A stretch of DNA of 64,000 nucleotides from Tubiluchus corallicola (lineage: Eukaryota; Priapulida; Priapulimorpha; Priapulimorphida; Tubiluchidae), in the NCBI GenBank assembly GCA_030141605.1, contig JAQGDQ010000095.1, positions 585,353 to 649,352 of the forward strand, written 5' to 3'. Below the pieces are notes generated by a model. That model was not told the origin of the DNA and ran no database searches. It saw only the letters and a list, made by a program, of their open reading frames with translations. Positions 51,801-63,192 of this stretch are shown here, piece by piece; within the stretch, counting starts at the first letter, position 1, and every line of letters starts with the position of its first letter. A program made the translations under genes and the position numbers.

Positions 51801-54800
51801 GCAACTACATTCAGAAACTAAGATTAAAGTTGTAACCTAAGCCATTAATATTATATGGTGTACTTGAAAGTTTACAATCACTAAGTTTAGAAGTTAAAAT
51901 GAGATATTTTCATTTTCATAGTAAAATGAGAAATGAGATATATTCACAATAAATCACTAGGAAACAGACATACTTGGCTGTGGATACAAAGTCGTTTAGT
52001 TCTCCATACTCTTCTAAGACGTCGAGAGTTCGAGCTTCACCGGTAGACTGCAGACCAATCACTGTGCACTATGAAAAATGCAACAGTTATAACAAACTTC
52101 ATATAACAAAAACACACACAAACATCCATTTCTGATTGGAAAACAGAAATAATATACATATTCACTAATAGGTAAAAAACAGAAGCCTAACTTCAATATC
52201 CATTATAATTTCGGGATTTCAGAACCTTAACTAAAGATGGAAAATCCTGGAACTGACACCTCTAATTATAATACCTTGCCATTTTTCACAGCTTCTCTCG
52301 AGATTTGTACAGCTCGTTTAACCTTTGCTGCAATGCAGAGATACTTGAAAAATCTCTGATGGGCAGACCAGAACTGACCCCACATTGTCTTGCGCAGCCG
52401 CTGCTCTGGGTCCATGAATTCTATGGCCTGTTGGAAGTAGGCCCGTGCCTTGACCCACTGAATATAAAAAACTGACGATTTAGAAGCAAAAATTTGCAAA
52501 AAGATACAGTTAAGCATTTACTGTTCACAAATTTCCATAGTTTATAATTTTGTACATTGCTGCAAAAAGTAACTGACAGAATTAATGTAGTCAAGAAAAT
52601 TACTCATAATCCTTTCACAGAGATACAGTGCTGTTACTTGCCTGAAATATGACTTTCTTCTGGAGATAAATTGTAAAAGGGATAAGTAAGGCATCAAAGC
52701 TTACCAGTTTTACCGATGCATCGTAGGTGTTAACAAAATCTTGCGTCAAAGAAATCTCCTCAATTTTGAAAGTTACTCCAGAAAAACTCAACTGGCGAGC
52801 AATATACATTCCCCGCATCTTCATATCCATGGCAACAATCTCCATGGCACCAACTCCTCTGCAGGCAGGAAAAGTTCAATTACATACAAACTGTTCATCG
52901 CACAAATAAACGGTTCAGGCAATGATAAAAAATCTGTGACTGCCTTGTATGTGAAAGTGTTTTTTCATACAGTTTAAGTCTGCAAGCTGGACCTCAGCAC
53001 TTAGTGGCACAGCTTACTTAATGTACAGGTAGTTGACGACTTAAGACCATAATCGGTTCCAGTGGATTAGTCGTAAGACGTATTGGACCTGTATATTCAA
53101 TGTATATTCAAAGCTGTGCGCACTAACATTTAAGATGATGTGTGTGTTCTTTGTGTGTGTGTGTGTGTGTGTGTGCGTGAGTGTGTGCGCGCGTGCACTT
53201 AGTATGGCGATGCCATGACGAATTTACCGACGAAGACAGAAATTTAATGTTAATTTGCTCAAGAAATAGAAGGAAATATGTATTATAGTAGGTTTCATAT
53301 AATTAATTAACTAAGATACGATCACTTTGATAAGGGTTGAACAGTCATAAGTCATAAGCTGACTATTACCTGGATAGATAATTGGGTGTTTTAGATCTAT
53401 AATCATTCTATTACCATAAAAACTTAGGTTGGTCAACTCTTAGTCGGACCACCTGCATGTTTTGAAATTGAAACAAATGAGTGTGTCCATTTTCTGACAT
53501 GTTTCACTTTTATTGCCAATCCAAAAAATAATTTACTCTTTACATTTAACTTCATAAATGAATAAAGGAAAGAAAAGGCTTAGAAAACTAGTCTTAAGTG
53601 TATAAGTGCTTTTAGTAAGACTTCCAGACTTACAAACAAATTTCAACACTTGCTTCGTAATTAACTAATGCTTTGTTGTAAGATATTTTATCTTTGCACA
53701 AGCTATTCGACACTCACCTTTTTTCAACAGCTTGTATAAAATCACTGAATTCCCTGAATGCTGTTTGTGGACCCCAAATCCCCAGCCTGGTCATGTAAGC
53801 CATGTTCTTTGGTTCAGACGCACCAGTAGCACTAGCATAAACAATCCTGGCTTTTGGTAATTGATTTTGTAGCTCCAGAACAGTTAAACCTGTTTTTGTT
53901 GGTTTTTGCGAACCAACCGGGCATAAGTTTTTTGCTTTGTGACATTCATCAAATACAATCTGAGAAAGCTTATTAAGAAAAAGACAGAACAAGCATTATC
54001 ACAATCAATCAAAACAAATTTTAATCTAAAGATAATTTGCCTAAAGCCATAAACTTTGAATGGTTGAGCAACGAGACTTGGTGAACTGGTAATACCTTAA
54101 CGAAGACACATGTTAGTGGGGCAGTTAGGACCACAAGCAGGTGACTCAAAGTCAGACCAATTTTCTTATGAAAGTCTTGCACTCTTACATCCTCCTAAAG
54201 CGTTTACCGCAGGTTGCTGAGAAGTGGAAATACAAAATAAGGGTTACTCTAGATTAGTGAGTCCAGCAGAGAAAGATAAATTATAAGAATAGAGGTCCAT
54301 ACAAGACTCTGCTTTTAGGCTACTATGTTAACCATTACACCACAGAGGCATTCTGACTTTTCACACCATAAGTGACTAGAGATCTACTACTACTAAGAGG
54401 TCTACTGAAAAGAGGTTTACTAAGTTAAATAGACTGATCTACTGGCAATTCATATGTAATCAAAGGGATTGAATTAAACGAAATGTTTCATTTCAGCGCA
54501 ATCTGAAATTTGTCCACTATTTGTTACATGAAATTTCCCCCTTTCAGTTAACGCGTTGAAAATATTAGAAATCACATCAGCAATCAAAACTGGAGGTAGA
54601 AAAATGCAATGAAACAGGAATCACATAGTGCTTGATAGTGTTATAAAAGGATACAACACCATCAAAGTCTGAACCACACCAGTGCAGCAGTTGTTTTAAT
54701 CTTGTGCGATATTTGTCATTGCTTTGACTCTCACCTATGAGAGATGAGTAGGTAGCAAAGACGACACCTTTCTTCACACTCCCATTAACTTTACTAGAAA

Positions 54801-57800
54801 TTTTGGCATACTTGAACTGAAACAAACATGTAAATCAGTTTATTCCTAGGAGTGTCACATCAATAAGTTTTATTGCAAAGTTAATTCCTCTGTAGCATTA
54901 TGCTGTAATACTCACTCCATATCAGTCAAATCATGCTGAATTTTTGATCAATATAAGGCCATTCTTTTAGCAAATTTACGTTATTTTATTCATTGTTAGA
55001 AATTTCTTGAATTTCCATACATTATTTAGAACTGATTGCTTAACAAATATTTTAAAAAATCTTCAGCTTATCTCTAAATAAAAACCACACACGAATCTTT
55101 GACACCAATTCTGCAATTGAAAATTGCATAACAAAAATATCAGTGCCATATGCAAAAGCAACAGTTAATCATACTTAAAACAAACAAATGTTACTGGTTC
55201 TCTTTTATAATTTCAGAACAGCTGAAAACTTCAGATTAGAGGGACACCAGTATCGTCACAGCAATCCTCAGGATCTGCATCATCATCAGTTTCCATTGGT
55301 AAAAGTGAATCAAGAAAAATGTATAGAAAAGTGTTTCAATAAACAAACCTTATTTAACGGGTGAACAGCAATCTTTCCAGCTCCAATGTCTTTCAAATCT
55401 CTCTCTGCATCGTATTTTAAATCATTTGAAACGCTTAACCTAATAAAAGAAAAAACACATAGTTTTCCATTATGTTTTGTATATGGAAACCACATGCAGA
55501 AAAACACACACATACTCACATGTTTTAATACACTGAATGGATTTTACATTTACCAAGTTGTGGCAGATGTCAAACAGTCCTGCAATGAGCTTTTTAAAAA
55601 GCCCATAACAATGGCAACCTACAATAGATACCTAAGAACTGCCTATCTAACACACATCTCTGTGTGATGCCATGGAAATTTATCTACCTGACTTCACTAA
55701 TGAAAATAAAATTATAGTATAATTACATTTAATAAAGTAAAGGCAGTTTTAAAGAAAAATTAGCATAAAAATACCTCACATTATTACATGCTATTCTAGT
55801 GTAAAAATAGTATTAAAATGCCTTCGTTCAACTGTTATTTTAGCTTTTCATTAAATAACGGAAATAGATTTTGTCAAGTAAATTACTGAAACACATTTAC
55901 CATAAAGCCCGCCTGCGTCCCATTAGGTAGTTTTCATAGATTATCCCTGCCAGTTCTCTACCTTTGCCCACACCAGCGCCATCTCCTATAAAAATTTAAA
56001 ATTACACAACACCAAGATAACTAAGAAGATACTAAAGTTAGCATGAGATTTGAGGAGAACAGCAACATACAGATATGTACTCAGTGTTGAAAAACTGAGT
56101 TACCGAAAGACAACGAAAAAACAAAATTTATGACAAGCACAAGAGGACTTAGCATACACACAGTAGCAAAGCTATTTAATGGTATACATCTCTCAAAGAA
56201 CTAAATCTGGATAAAGTCAATTGGCATTTTGGAGGTATGAACACTGATACACTCCCACAATACCTCTCTAACAATTCCGAATCAAACCAAGGCATAGTTT
56301 GTACTGATAATGCATCAATGTTCAGAAGTAGGAAGTAGAGCCACTGCTTGTAAACATAACTTGACAAATGTCAAAATAAAAAGAAATAAAATTACAATGC
56401 AAAAAGCAAACCTATAAGGAAACCAGCTCGCTGACCATCTGCTAAAAAAGTCTCATGCTTTTGACAGGCATAGACAATAGCTTCAAGTTGTAATGCTGAC
56501 AGATTTCCAGAGTCCATAACTTCTTCGGGTATCTGTAGCTGATACCAAACATCTGGTGGCTGTATACTGGCTAAAGAACTTGTTTCTACAACTGGGTCCG
56601 GATGTTTTATACCGATCTTGGCTAAAATAAGACAATTTCAAATGATTGATCGGAAAAATCATTTCTGTTTTTTAAAAAGTTGTTACAGATTATGTTACAA
56701 ACAATTGTTTTTAGTTCCATAAATGAACACATATAAAAAACTACATAGAGCACATTCTGTTTCTGCAACCACAATATTGCAGTCGAGAACTTCACAAAAA
56801 AGATGCATATTACTTGATTTACTACTCAATTCCAAAACTGAAGATTTTGTTTACAATTTTCGTTTAGTACAAGTTCCCTAATCTCTCTTCTATCTGCCCA
56901 CATTCTTTTCCTATTTCATTGTCATCTAGTGGCAACTTGTTTAATGTCACGTCGTTCAGAACTTTTCTTTTTGATTGGTTAAACTGACCCCTGTATTTAA
57001 AATTAGCATTTTAATCCAATTTAGGTGCAATCAGTAACTATACAAAGTGTCCAAGTCTTCTGTTAGTGCAAAGTTTTAACATGTTTTAGTATTCAGTTTA
57101 AATCACTGACAATATTTTAAACATGCTTTTGACTAATGTCTTTATTATACATTAATATATTAATATACGTAATGTTTTTTTTACATATATGTACCATAAC
57201 ACACTTTAAATACTTTTATTTCAGTAGTAAACTTGAATATACATTTGTGTATTGACTGAAGAATGACATTATTCTGTGGCTATTTGAAAAAGTCTGAGAA
57301 GCTGTTATGGTACTTGTAAATAATTTCCAGTAAAAAGCCACGATACTTCGAAACTTACATTTACTAGGCATATAATTGGCATACGTTTCTGCATGACCAA
57401 GTTCCTCCTCTTCTTCTTCTACCTCAGGATCTTCCTCCACTTCTGATTTAATAGCCTGCCAAAAATGTAGGGACACTTTAATTAATGACCACTCTAGCAG
57501 TGTTCACCAAATAATATGAGTTCACTAAGTAATATAAAACAATTTTATAGTGATGCAAAAAGTTCTAATTAAATATATAACACCTTTTTACTTATTATGA
57601 TGTTTATAATGACCACTGAATAAGGAAATTGCAGATTTTCATAATTCACATTTAAATCATACCAAAGGCGATAGGTTCCCAGCTTCTTTGAAATCGTCAT
57701 GGTAATTCCACAATCTGGTTAGATCACGACTAGAAAGTGTTGCCTTCAATGTCTTACTTGCTCTGTGTGAACTTGTCAGTAAATCATTTATTGACAAATC

Positions 57801-60312
57801 ACTAGATGTCACTTTTGTTTTAATGGCTGCAGACGGTTCAACAAAACTTGGAGGTTTGCAGTTCACAACAGGTATAACTGGCCGAGTAACACTCGACTGT
57901 GGTAGAGTTTCAGGTGGTTTACTCACTGAACTTGGAACTGCAAAGCTTGATACTACAGTTGATGGGTGGTTTGAGGAAGCAGTTGAATGACCAACGACTT
58001 GAGGCAATGAAGCCAAAGTTCTACTCATCACCTTTGGCATGGAAACACTAGGTGTAGAAAACTGTTCTGCATTTACGTGAACTGCATTTGAGCAACTGCG
58101 GCCATCACTGACAGCTGGAATTGTATGAACAACTGGCCGAATGCCATTTGGCCCAACAACATTAGCTTTTACTGTCACAGAATGTCCAGGGCGGGCTTGG
58201 CTCACAGTCTGTTTTAAAAATGTACTTTGTACAGGAGCAGTGGCGGAAGCCATACGAATATTACTTACAGCCAGTGGCTTCCCGAGAGTCGCACTTGCAT
58301 TAACAAGACCTCTACCAGCAACAGGTGTACCTTGATTTCTTCCAGCTATTACAGGCTGACTAGAAGATGATAATGGATCAAGTCTACTTGCAGTCATGGT
58401 TTTTAACAACCTTCGTACTGGTAACTGGTAGGATGTTGGAGCACCTCGGATGACCACCTTTTGCACTTCCTGACTAGTTTTTGCTATACTGGACTGTACA
58501 GTAGGTACAATTTTTCTGGTTCCAGGTGTATGTACACTGGACGAATTCATAATCCCAGCATTTTTCACTAAATCTGTAATGGCACTACATGTGTTTGGAA
58601 CACTGATTACTTTGACAGTTTTTGTAATGCCTTCAGGAGTTCTTAGGGTTGTTGGAATAACATGTTGGCCAGTTGCCTGCGCATTACTGGTGATGCGGAC
58701 AACTCTGTGAGGTGCATTCACAACTGTTACTGGTAATCCACTAGCTGTTTGAACCTAAAAAGTAAAATACGAATGAAATTGTCTTAAAATGGTTAAGGAA
58801 ATGTAGAACAGTAGAAGCCAGTGCAACCAGTTCAGGAAATCATCGTATGTGGTTGCCACGCAGGGCAAGAAATTCTTGCACTTTTTGCAAGTTATATTGT
58901 TTTTTGTGCTATTCCAAAGTTCTACCTTCAACAGAAAATGTTCCCCTAATCACTTTGACTGTTACAACTGTTCTGCTTAGCAGTCAAAAGAGTTTCACTA
59001 CTTTTCAGAGCTATCTTTAGTGTTCAAGTGCCCCAAGAGTTCACAGAAATGTTAACTAAACTTCTGAAAATCTCAAATACATGCCATGAGCAACAGATTT
59101 GTAGTCTAACACATTACAAGCTATAAAAATCAGAAACACAAGTATTATAATACACCATAGTGAAAAAAATTATATACAAAAAGAAACCCAGAAAATTAAA
59201 CAATTGGTTTTACAGAACAATGTGGCTTTAGAGATGTATAAAGTTCTCTAAATTCCAGGAAATAAGGCATTATCACTTTATATAATATAAAAAAAATCAC
59301 CTAATTAAAAAAGTACTAAGTATTCATTTATTAAAACAATGCTGCATTTTAGACTAGCTTTTATCAAAGCAATATTTACAGATTTATCTGAACAAATGAA
59401 CCATTTATTATCTAATATTATTGGCAAACAGGTATCTCAGCGAACAGTGATGCAATGCAGTTGTACCTGAACTAATGGAGTGCTACATGCAATGTTTAGC
59501 TTTGGCGAAGAAAACTGTTCATTGATATTTATTGCTGGTACTGTCGGTGATAATGGTTCAGCCTGTACCTGAAAATTTAAAAAGGTATTCAGAATATAGC
59601 TTTCCAAAATACAGGTTATAAGTGGCAAATCAACTATGGGAAAAATAAAAACAATGAAAAATGATTAGTGTAAAAGAAAAGTAAAATGCTATTATTTTAG
59701 TTACATCGAGTCATACATATAAAAAATATTTGCTAATATCTAGTCAGCTATCAACAACGAAGTGAAATTTTGATTAATTAGGTGCAAAAAATTTTGAATA
59801 CAAATCTTTTTCAATTAAACTGTTTGACCAATACATCAACAAGCACAGAGAAAGAACAAAAGTAATCATGCTACAAATGTTCATTTGCATAAATTTTGGT
59901 AATTCAAGTTTCCTTATTTTAAATATATCGGAATAAACACAAGAAGATTACAAAATAAAGAGGTTAAAATGCATCACACCGACTACCAATAACAATCATC
60001 AAAAATCGAACAGCAACAAGAGATTTAAATGAATCAATGTATATTGATAATTGCTTACGTGCTGACAAAATAAAAAATATGGTAGTAAGATGACGCCAGA
60101 CTTGCAAAACCTAACGTACTATAAAATTACAAGAACTTTTTGCATCTAGAATAATGAATCAATAGATAATAGTACAATGTTGAACTTCAGAAGGAAATAT
60201 TTTTTACAGTGAAGATTTATGGTACTTTAATTACCTGTACATCCTCTGCCGTGCTCTGCAGGAACTCTTCATTTAAGCCCGACTCATCAAGTGCAGCAGA
60301 AAGTAAATCCAT
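42840..60312 (-). CDS. SBNO1: SBNO1, strawberry notch homolog, 24 coding exons, complete
   Basis: Exons in transcript order: 60312-60235, 59568-59467, 58754-57663, 57455-57359, 56621-56412, 55985-55901, 55439-55349, 54816-54655, 53959-53718, 52858-52705, 52457-52275, 52068-51974, 51478-51318, 51140-50934, 48860-48678, 48465-48284, 47950-47819, 47449-47214, 46457-46195, 45815-45669, 45423-45236, 44301-44063, 43600-43404 and 42925-42840. All phases fit; 4812 nt, 1603 aa (human about 1393). A Ser/Thr/Val-rich N-terminus comes mostly from one 1092-nt exon. The helicase core has Walker [11 protein letters not shown] (about 527-536), DECH box [10 protein letters not shown] (about 641), SAT motif YASATG (about 680) and motif [12 protein letters not shown] (about 1196). 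Between them is an acidic/lysine-rich linker. The conserved C-terminal domain contains [19 protein letters not shown] and [21 protein letters not shown]. Strawberry notch proteins are nuclear DExH-like regulators acting with Notch and other pathways. Introns 8 and 17 start with GTATCCTTT, the U12 type. A GCAG splice site 13 nt before the ATG suggests a 5' UTR intron. Confidence 0.96.
44436..44590. repeat. Tandem GGCGCTTACTCAGATA-like repeat
   Basis: The words GGCCCTTATTCA, GGCGCTTACT, GGCGCTTACTCAGATAGGCC and GATGCTTATTCACATAGGCC recur in SBNO1 intron 21. The GC content is higher than in the surrounding intron, which suggests a transposed tandem-repeat element. Confidence 0.6.
49158..49910. 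mobile_element. Candidate hAT-like non-autonomous element
   Basis: Both ends are packed with inverted GTAATC/GATTAC words. On the left, TTGTAATCAAATTACTAATT pairs with the right-hand GTAATTTGATTACAA; further GTAATGAGTAA/GAGTAATCAGTAA words lie at each side. Such GTAATC-rich ends are common in hAT MITEs. The exact borders and target duplication were not resolved. It lies in SBNO1 intron 14 and has no open frame of note. Confidence 0.45.
51676..51875. repeat. 200-nt near-perfect inverted repeat (hairpin)
   Basis: Two arms of about 80 nt (from 51676, and ending at 51875) are reverse complements with one mismatch seen. They run from GTAAACTTTCAAGTACACC to AGTTGCTTATAT. The loop is about 35 nt of TA-rich DNA and contains a second, smaller pairing (TTGCTTATA with TATAAGCAA). 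It lies in SBNO1 intron 12, flanked on the left by (TA)n. It is probably a foldback MITE, and a transcript would form a long stem. Confidence 0.9.
53026..53455. mobile_element. Candidate MITE with CAGGT...ACCTG ends
   Basis: The left CAGGTAGTTGACGACTTAAG partly matches the reverse complement of the right end, CAGGTGGTCCGACTAAGAG. An internal TIR-like copy ends near 53373. It includes a (TG)n tract and lies in SBNO1 intron 9. The match has gaps, so borders are uncertain. Confidence 0.35.
53152..53196. repeat. (TG)n microsatellite with CG interruptions
   Basis: Alternating TG/CG purine-pyrimidine tract of about 45 bp, able in principle to form Z-DNA. Confidence 0.85.
54300..54357 (-). mobile_element. 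tRNA-derived SINE head
   Basis: On the minus strand, GAATGCCTCTGTGGTGTAAT then GGTTAACATAGTAGCC resembles the 5' half of a tRNA, with an A box TGGTGTAATGGTTA. The B box is degraded, so it is not a functional tRNA gene. A partial relative lies at 19284-19317. The SINE body probably continues leftward to about 54170 in SBNO1 intron 8. Confidence 0.45.
58854..58890 (-). mobile_element. SINE tail fragment
   Basis: It shares the exact 15-mer TTGCCCTGCGTGGCA (minus strand) with the SINE remnant at 15400-15513. It lies in SBNO1 intron 2. Confidence 0.3.
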
Positions 60313-60894
60313 GTGGGAGCTTCACTGCAGTAAAACCACTTAAAATTCGTTTAACTTACCATTTGCAGATTTTCTTATTATCCCGTTCTACAAAAATGAA
60401 CTGCAACAAAAAATTTCTTATAAATCCAAACATAAGGTAATTCAAGATTTTACTCCAAAAAAACCATAGCACAGGAGCAATGTTGATAAAAATAAATAAC
60501 AACAATTTACTGTAAACTAGAAAAAAGTGTGAGGTACTTTTTTTGTTTAGCATATTTTGCATTTATAATTATTGACTGTTGTCACATCACTAAACTACTG
60601 CTCAATGGGCTGAGTACTGAAGAAGCATTGACAAAACATGTGGGGTATTTGCATTTGCTGACTACTAACACATGTAAACACTAAATACCCATCATCAAAA
60701 TTTAATGAAGCCAATATGCTGATGAACGGAACTGGTAAGAGACTTCACTACTTGTGTAATTTATGCGCCAGGAAATTATTGTGAGGCTTTTCTTCCAACA
60801 TTAGCAGACGTTTTCAGAACGTATACATATTTATGGTTTAGAGTAAATAAAATTATAAATGATACTAGTACAAGTGTGATAGAAGACAGTTTTA
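60313..60894. other. SBNO1 5' region and retroelement flank
   Basis: Expected to contain the SBNO1 5' UTR and promoter. A minus-strand polypyrimidine tract and GCAG just upstream of the ATG (about 60326) suggest a 5' UTR intron. No other gene was seen. AT-rich DNA leads into the retrotransposon ORF1. Confidence 0.45.
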
Positions 60895-61737
60895 GTGCTA
60901 AAAAAATGGTACCATGAAAATTTCGTACTAGGAAAGTTTGGTACTGGAAAATTTGGTATTAAACAAAAAGGAGAGCATTTCTACATCTCATTACAAAATA
61001 ATTATAACAACAGCAACGACGACAACAACAGTAACAATAACAACAATAGAAATAGCAACAAAACAACAATAACAGTAACACTAACAGCAATAATGTACAG
61101 CAAAAATAATAAAATAACAAATGCAACAATGACAACAACATCTCGAGTAGATAAAATTACCGATGATGTTCATAGTTGTGCGGACAAGGTGATGGGTGTA
61201 TCTGCAAAAGTGAGCGAGCTAGAAAATTCGATTGACAACACCATTAATAGTAAGGTGAATTCCCAAATAGTAAATGAAGTGCAAGAAATGCGGGAACGTG
61301 AAAAAATAAAAACACGGCTTGTGTTAGGAAATGTACCCATGGTGGATTCTAATCTAAGCAAGCATGAGCTACAACAAAGAAACGATGAGATGATAAATGC
61401 TTTCTTGGATAAAATTGGTGTCAGTAATGTAAAGCCAGTTACCAATATATTTCGTCTGAAAGCTAAAGATCAAAAAGGTAACGACATGCTCAAATTCCAA
61501 GTTGAGTCTTATGCAGATAAAACAAGGATTTTAGAAGCATATCGTCAGACTTGTGATTCAGACAATTGTGAAATTGGAAATATGTTTGTGCGGCCAGATT
61601 TAACTTTCAAACAGCGTGAAGAAAGAAAGGTACTCATGAAGGAATTAGAAGAAAAGAAAAAACGTGAGCCGTCAAAAAACTGGAGCATCAACTACGCCAG
61701 AGGAGTTGTCTACGAATGGAAAAAGAAAAAGAACTAG
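60895..61737 (+). CDS. Non-LTR retrotransposon ORF1 protein
   Basis: A 280-codon open frame. The first 65 or so codons are low-complexity Asn/Thr-rich (CAA/AAC repeats), so translation may really start at the ATG at 61093. Next come a coiled-coil-like stretch (VSAKVSELENSIDN), then REREKIKTRLVLGNVPMVDS and a domain with TNIFRLK and MLKFQVESYADKTRILEAYR. It ends with RPDLTFKQREERKVLMKELE. This layout is typical of ORF1 of CR1-like elements, an RNA-binding chaperone that coats the retrotransposon RNA. It overlaps the next frame by 22 nt. It has no internal stop, so the copy is young or was recently active. Confidence 0.75.
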   Translation: MLKKWYHENFVLGKFGTGKFGIKQKGEHFYISLQNNYNNSNDDNNSNNNNNRNSNKTTITVTLTAIMYSKNNKITNATMTTTSRVDKITDDVHSCADKVMGVSAKVSELENSIDNTINSKVNSQIVNEVQEMREREKIKTRLVLGNVPMVDSNLSKHELQQRNDEMINAFLDKIGVSNVKPVTNIFRLKAKDQKGNDMLKFQVESYADKTRILEAYRQTCDSDNCEIGNMFVRPDLTFKQREERKVLMKELEEKKKREPSKNWSINYARGVVYEWKKKKN

Positions 61738-62549
61738 GTTGCAGTAAACAGCATCCGAAGAGATATTGTAACTCATGGAATAAAGTTAAGACTTATTCTG
61801 GGAATAACATTAATGTTTTGTATACTAATGCAGATCAATTCTTAAACAAGAGACAGGAATTAATTACAAAATTATTTCAGGATTCTACGATTTATCATGT
61901 AGTTGCAATTACGGAAGTGAACTCTAAATCTGGTGAAAATTACATAGACAAAACTGAGTTAACAATCCCGCGTTATAATATACCTATTTATAACTCTTGT
62001 GGCCGTGGTGTAGTTATATACGTTCATCAGAGTATTGACTTTTTTGAACTACATTGTAAATATTTTAAGTGTGCAGTAGGTGTAAAAATTAAACTTCAAG
62101 AGAATCAAAGTTTATGTATTCTCCTGATATACAGAAGTCCGTCCTCAACAATCAGTGATAATGCTAATCTTATTAAACTGATTTCATATGTCTGTGAATC
62201 TCACAAATCAAATATCTGTATTCTGGGTGACTTTAATTTACCAGGAATTGACTGGCAATTGGAGTTCTCCAATAATGCTGTGGAAAATGAGTTTTTAGAA
62301 TGCTTTGAGCTGAACATGTTATCTCAACACGTGAAATTTGCAACACGCTATCGCATTGGAAATGAACCATCTTTACTTGATCTAGTTTTTACTGAGCAAG
62401 ATGATTTGGTAAAATATTTGAGATCTAGTTCACCATTAGGTAATAGTGACCATGTGTGCTTGCATTTTAGTTTGAATGTAAATGTACTGCCAGTCAAAAT
62501 TCTACCTCAGAAGAAGATGTGTTTAAACAAAGTTAATTTCAGCAGGTAG
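61716..62549 (+). CDS. Non-LTR retrotransposon ORF2, endonuclease part, truncated
   Basis: A 277-codon frame starting inside ORF1. It encodes an apurinic/apyrimidinic-type endonuclease: INVLYTNADQFLNKRQEL, the catalytic-Glu region VVAITEVNSK, GRGVVIYVH, LLIYRSPSS, the ILGDFNLPGIDW motif, LLDLVFTEQDD and the terminal GNSDHVCLHF with the catalytic Asp/His pair. This domain nicks the target site for target-primed reverse transcription. The frame stops at TAG soon after LNKVNFSR, where related elements go on into a linker and the reverse transcriptase. Here minus-strand sequence of another element begins, so ORF2 is broken. Likely family: CR1-like. Confidence 0.85.
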   Translation: MEKEKELGCSKQHPKRYCNSWNKVKTYSGNNINVLYTNADQFLNKRQELITKLFQDSTIYHVVAITEVNSKSGENYIDKTELTIPRYNIPIYNSCGRGVVIYVHQSIDFFELHCKYFKCAVGVKIKLQENQSLCILLIYRSPSSTISDNANLIKLISYVCESHKSNICILGDFNLPGIDWQLEFSNNAVENEFLECFELNMLSQHVKFATRYRIGNEPSLLDLVFTEQDDLVKYLRSSSPLGNSDHVCLHFSLNVNVLPVKILPQKKMCLNKVNFSR

Positions 62550-62678
62550 TAGTAGTAAATCTCCAGTAGTTATAATATAACTTTTGAGACAAATAGTTCT
62601 TCGACTGTAATTGCGACAAATTGCACATTTAATAGATTGTCATCAACACCTAGGTGACTCCACTGGCAAGTTTTCTCA

Positions 62679-63192
62679 CTATAATATGTAATCCAGCATT
62701 CTTGTTATAGGCATGTTCCAATTAGCACGGTGATTAAATTTCAATGGATGATGTTCATAGTGTCTATCTAATTTTGATTTAAATAAATTTACAGATGTTG
62801 CTGTTCTCACATCACAGGGCAATCTATTCCAGATTTCTGGCATCGTACAAGAAAAATAGTCGTATTTACCAGTTTTGTGTGCAGTTCTTGATTTATGAAG
62901 AATAGGACCTGATCTTGCTGTACGATGTACTTCTAATTTAACAGGACAATCATCACAGCTGTAAACTCCAGATACATATTTGTATACATCAATTAGTTGG
63001 CCACGTAAACGTCTAAAAGCTAATGTAGTTAAACCTATTCGTTTTAACTGACTTTCATACGTCAAGTTCATTAGTTCCGGTAACATGTTGAAAGCTCTCA
63101 TTTGGACAGTTTCGACTGGGTCCACTATATATGCCCTAGGACTATTCCAAATACTACTTCCATACCACACTTTTGATCGCACAAGATCTAAA
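62679..63192 (-). pseudogene. C-terminal part of a non-LTR reverse transcriptase ORF2, inverted
   Basis: The minus-strand frame runs from the junction at about 63184-63192 to a stop at 62679-62681. It begins LVRSKVWYGSSIWNSPRAY and includes VQMRAFNMLPELMNLTYE, LTTLAFRRLRGQLIDVYKY, KYDYFSCTMPEIWNRLPCDV and NLFKSKLDRHYEHHP. This is the region after the reverse-transcriptase domain in CR1-like elements. The frame extends to 63215 only because the overlapping sequence lacks a stop. Its 3' UTR probably runs to about 62548, where a short (TAC)n-like tail abuts the truncated endonuclease ORF. Confidence 0.75.
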
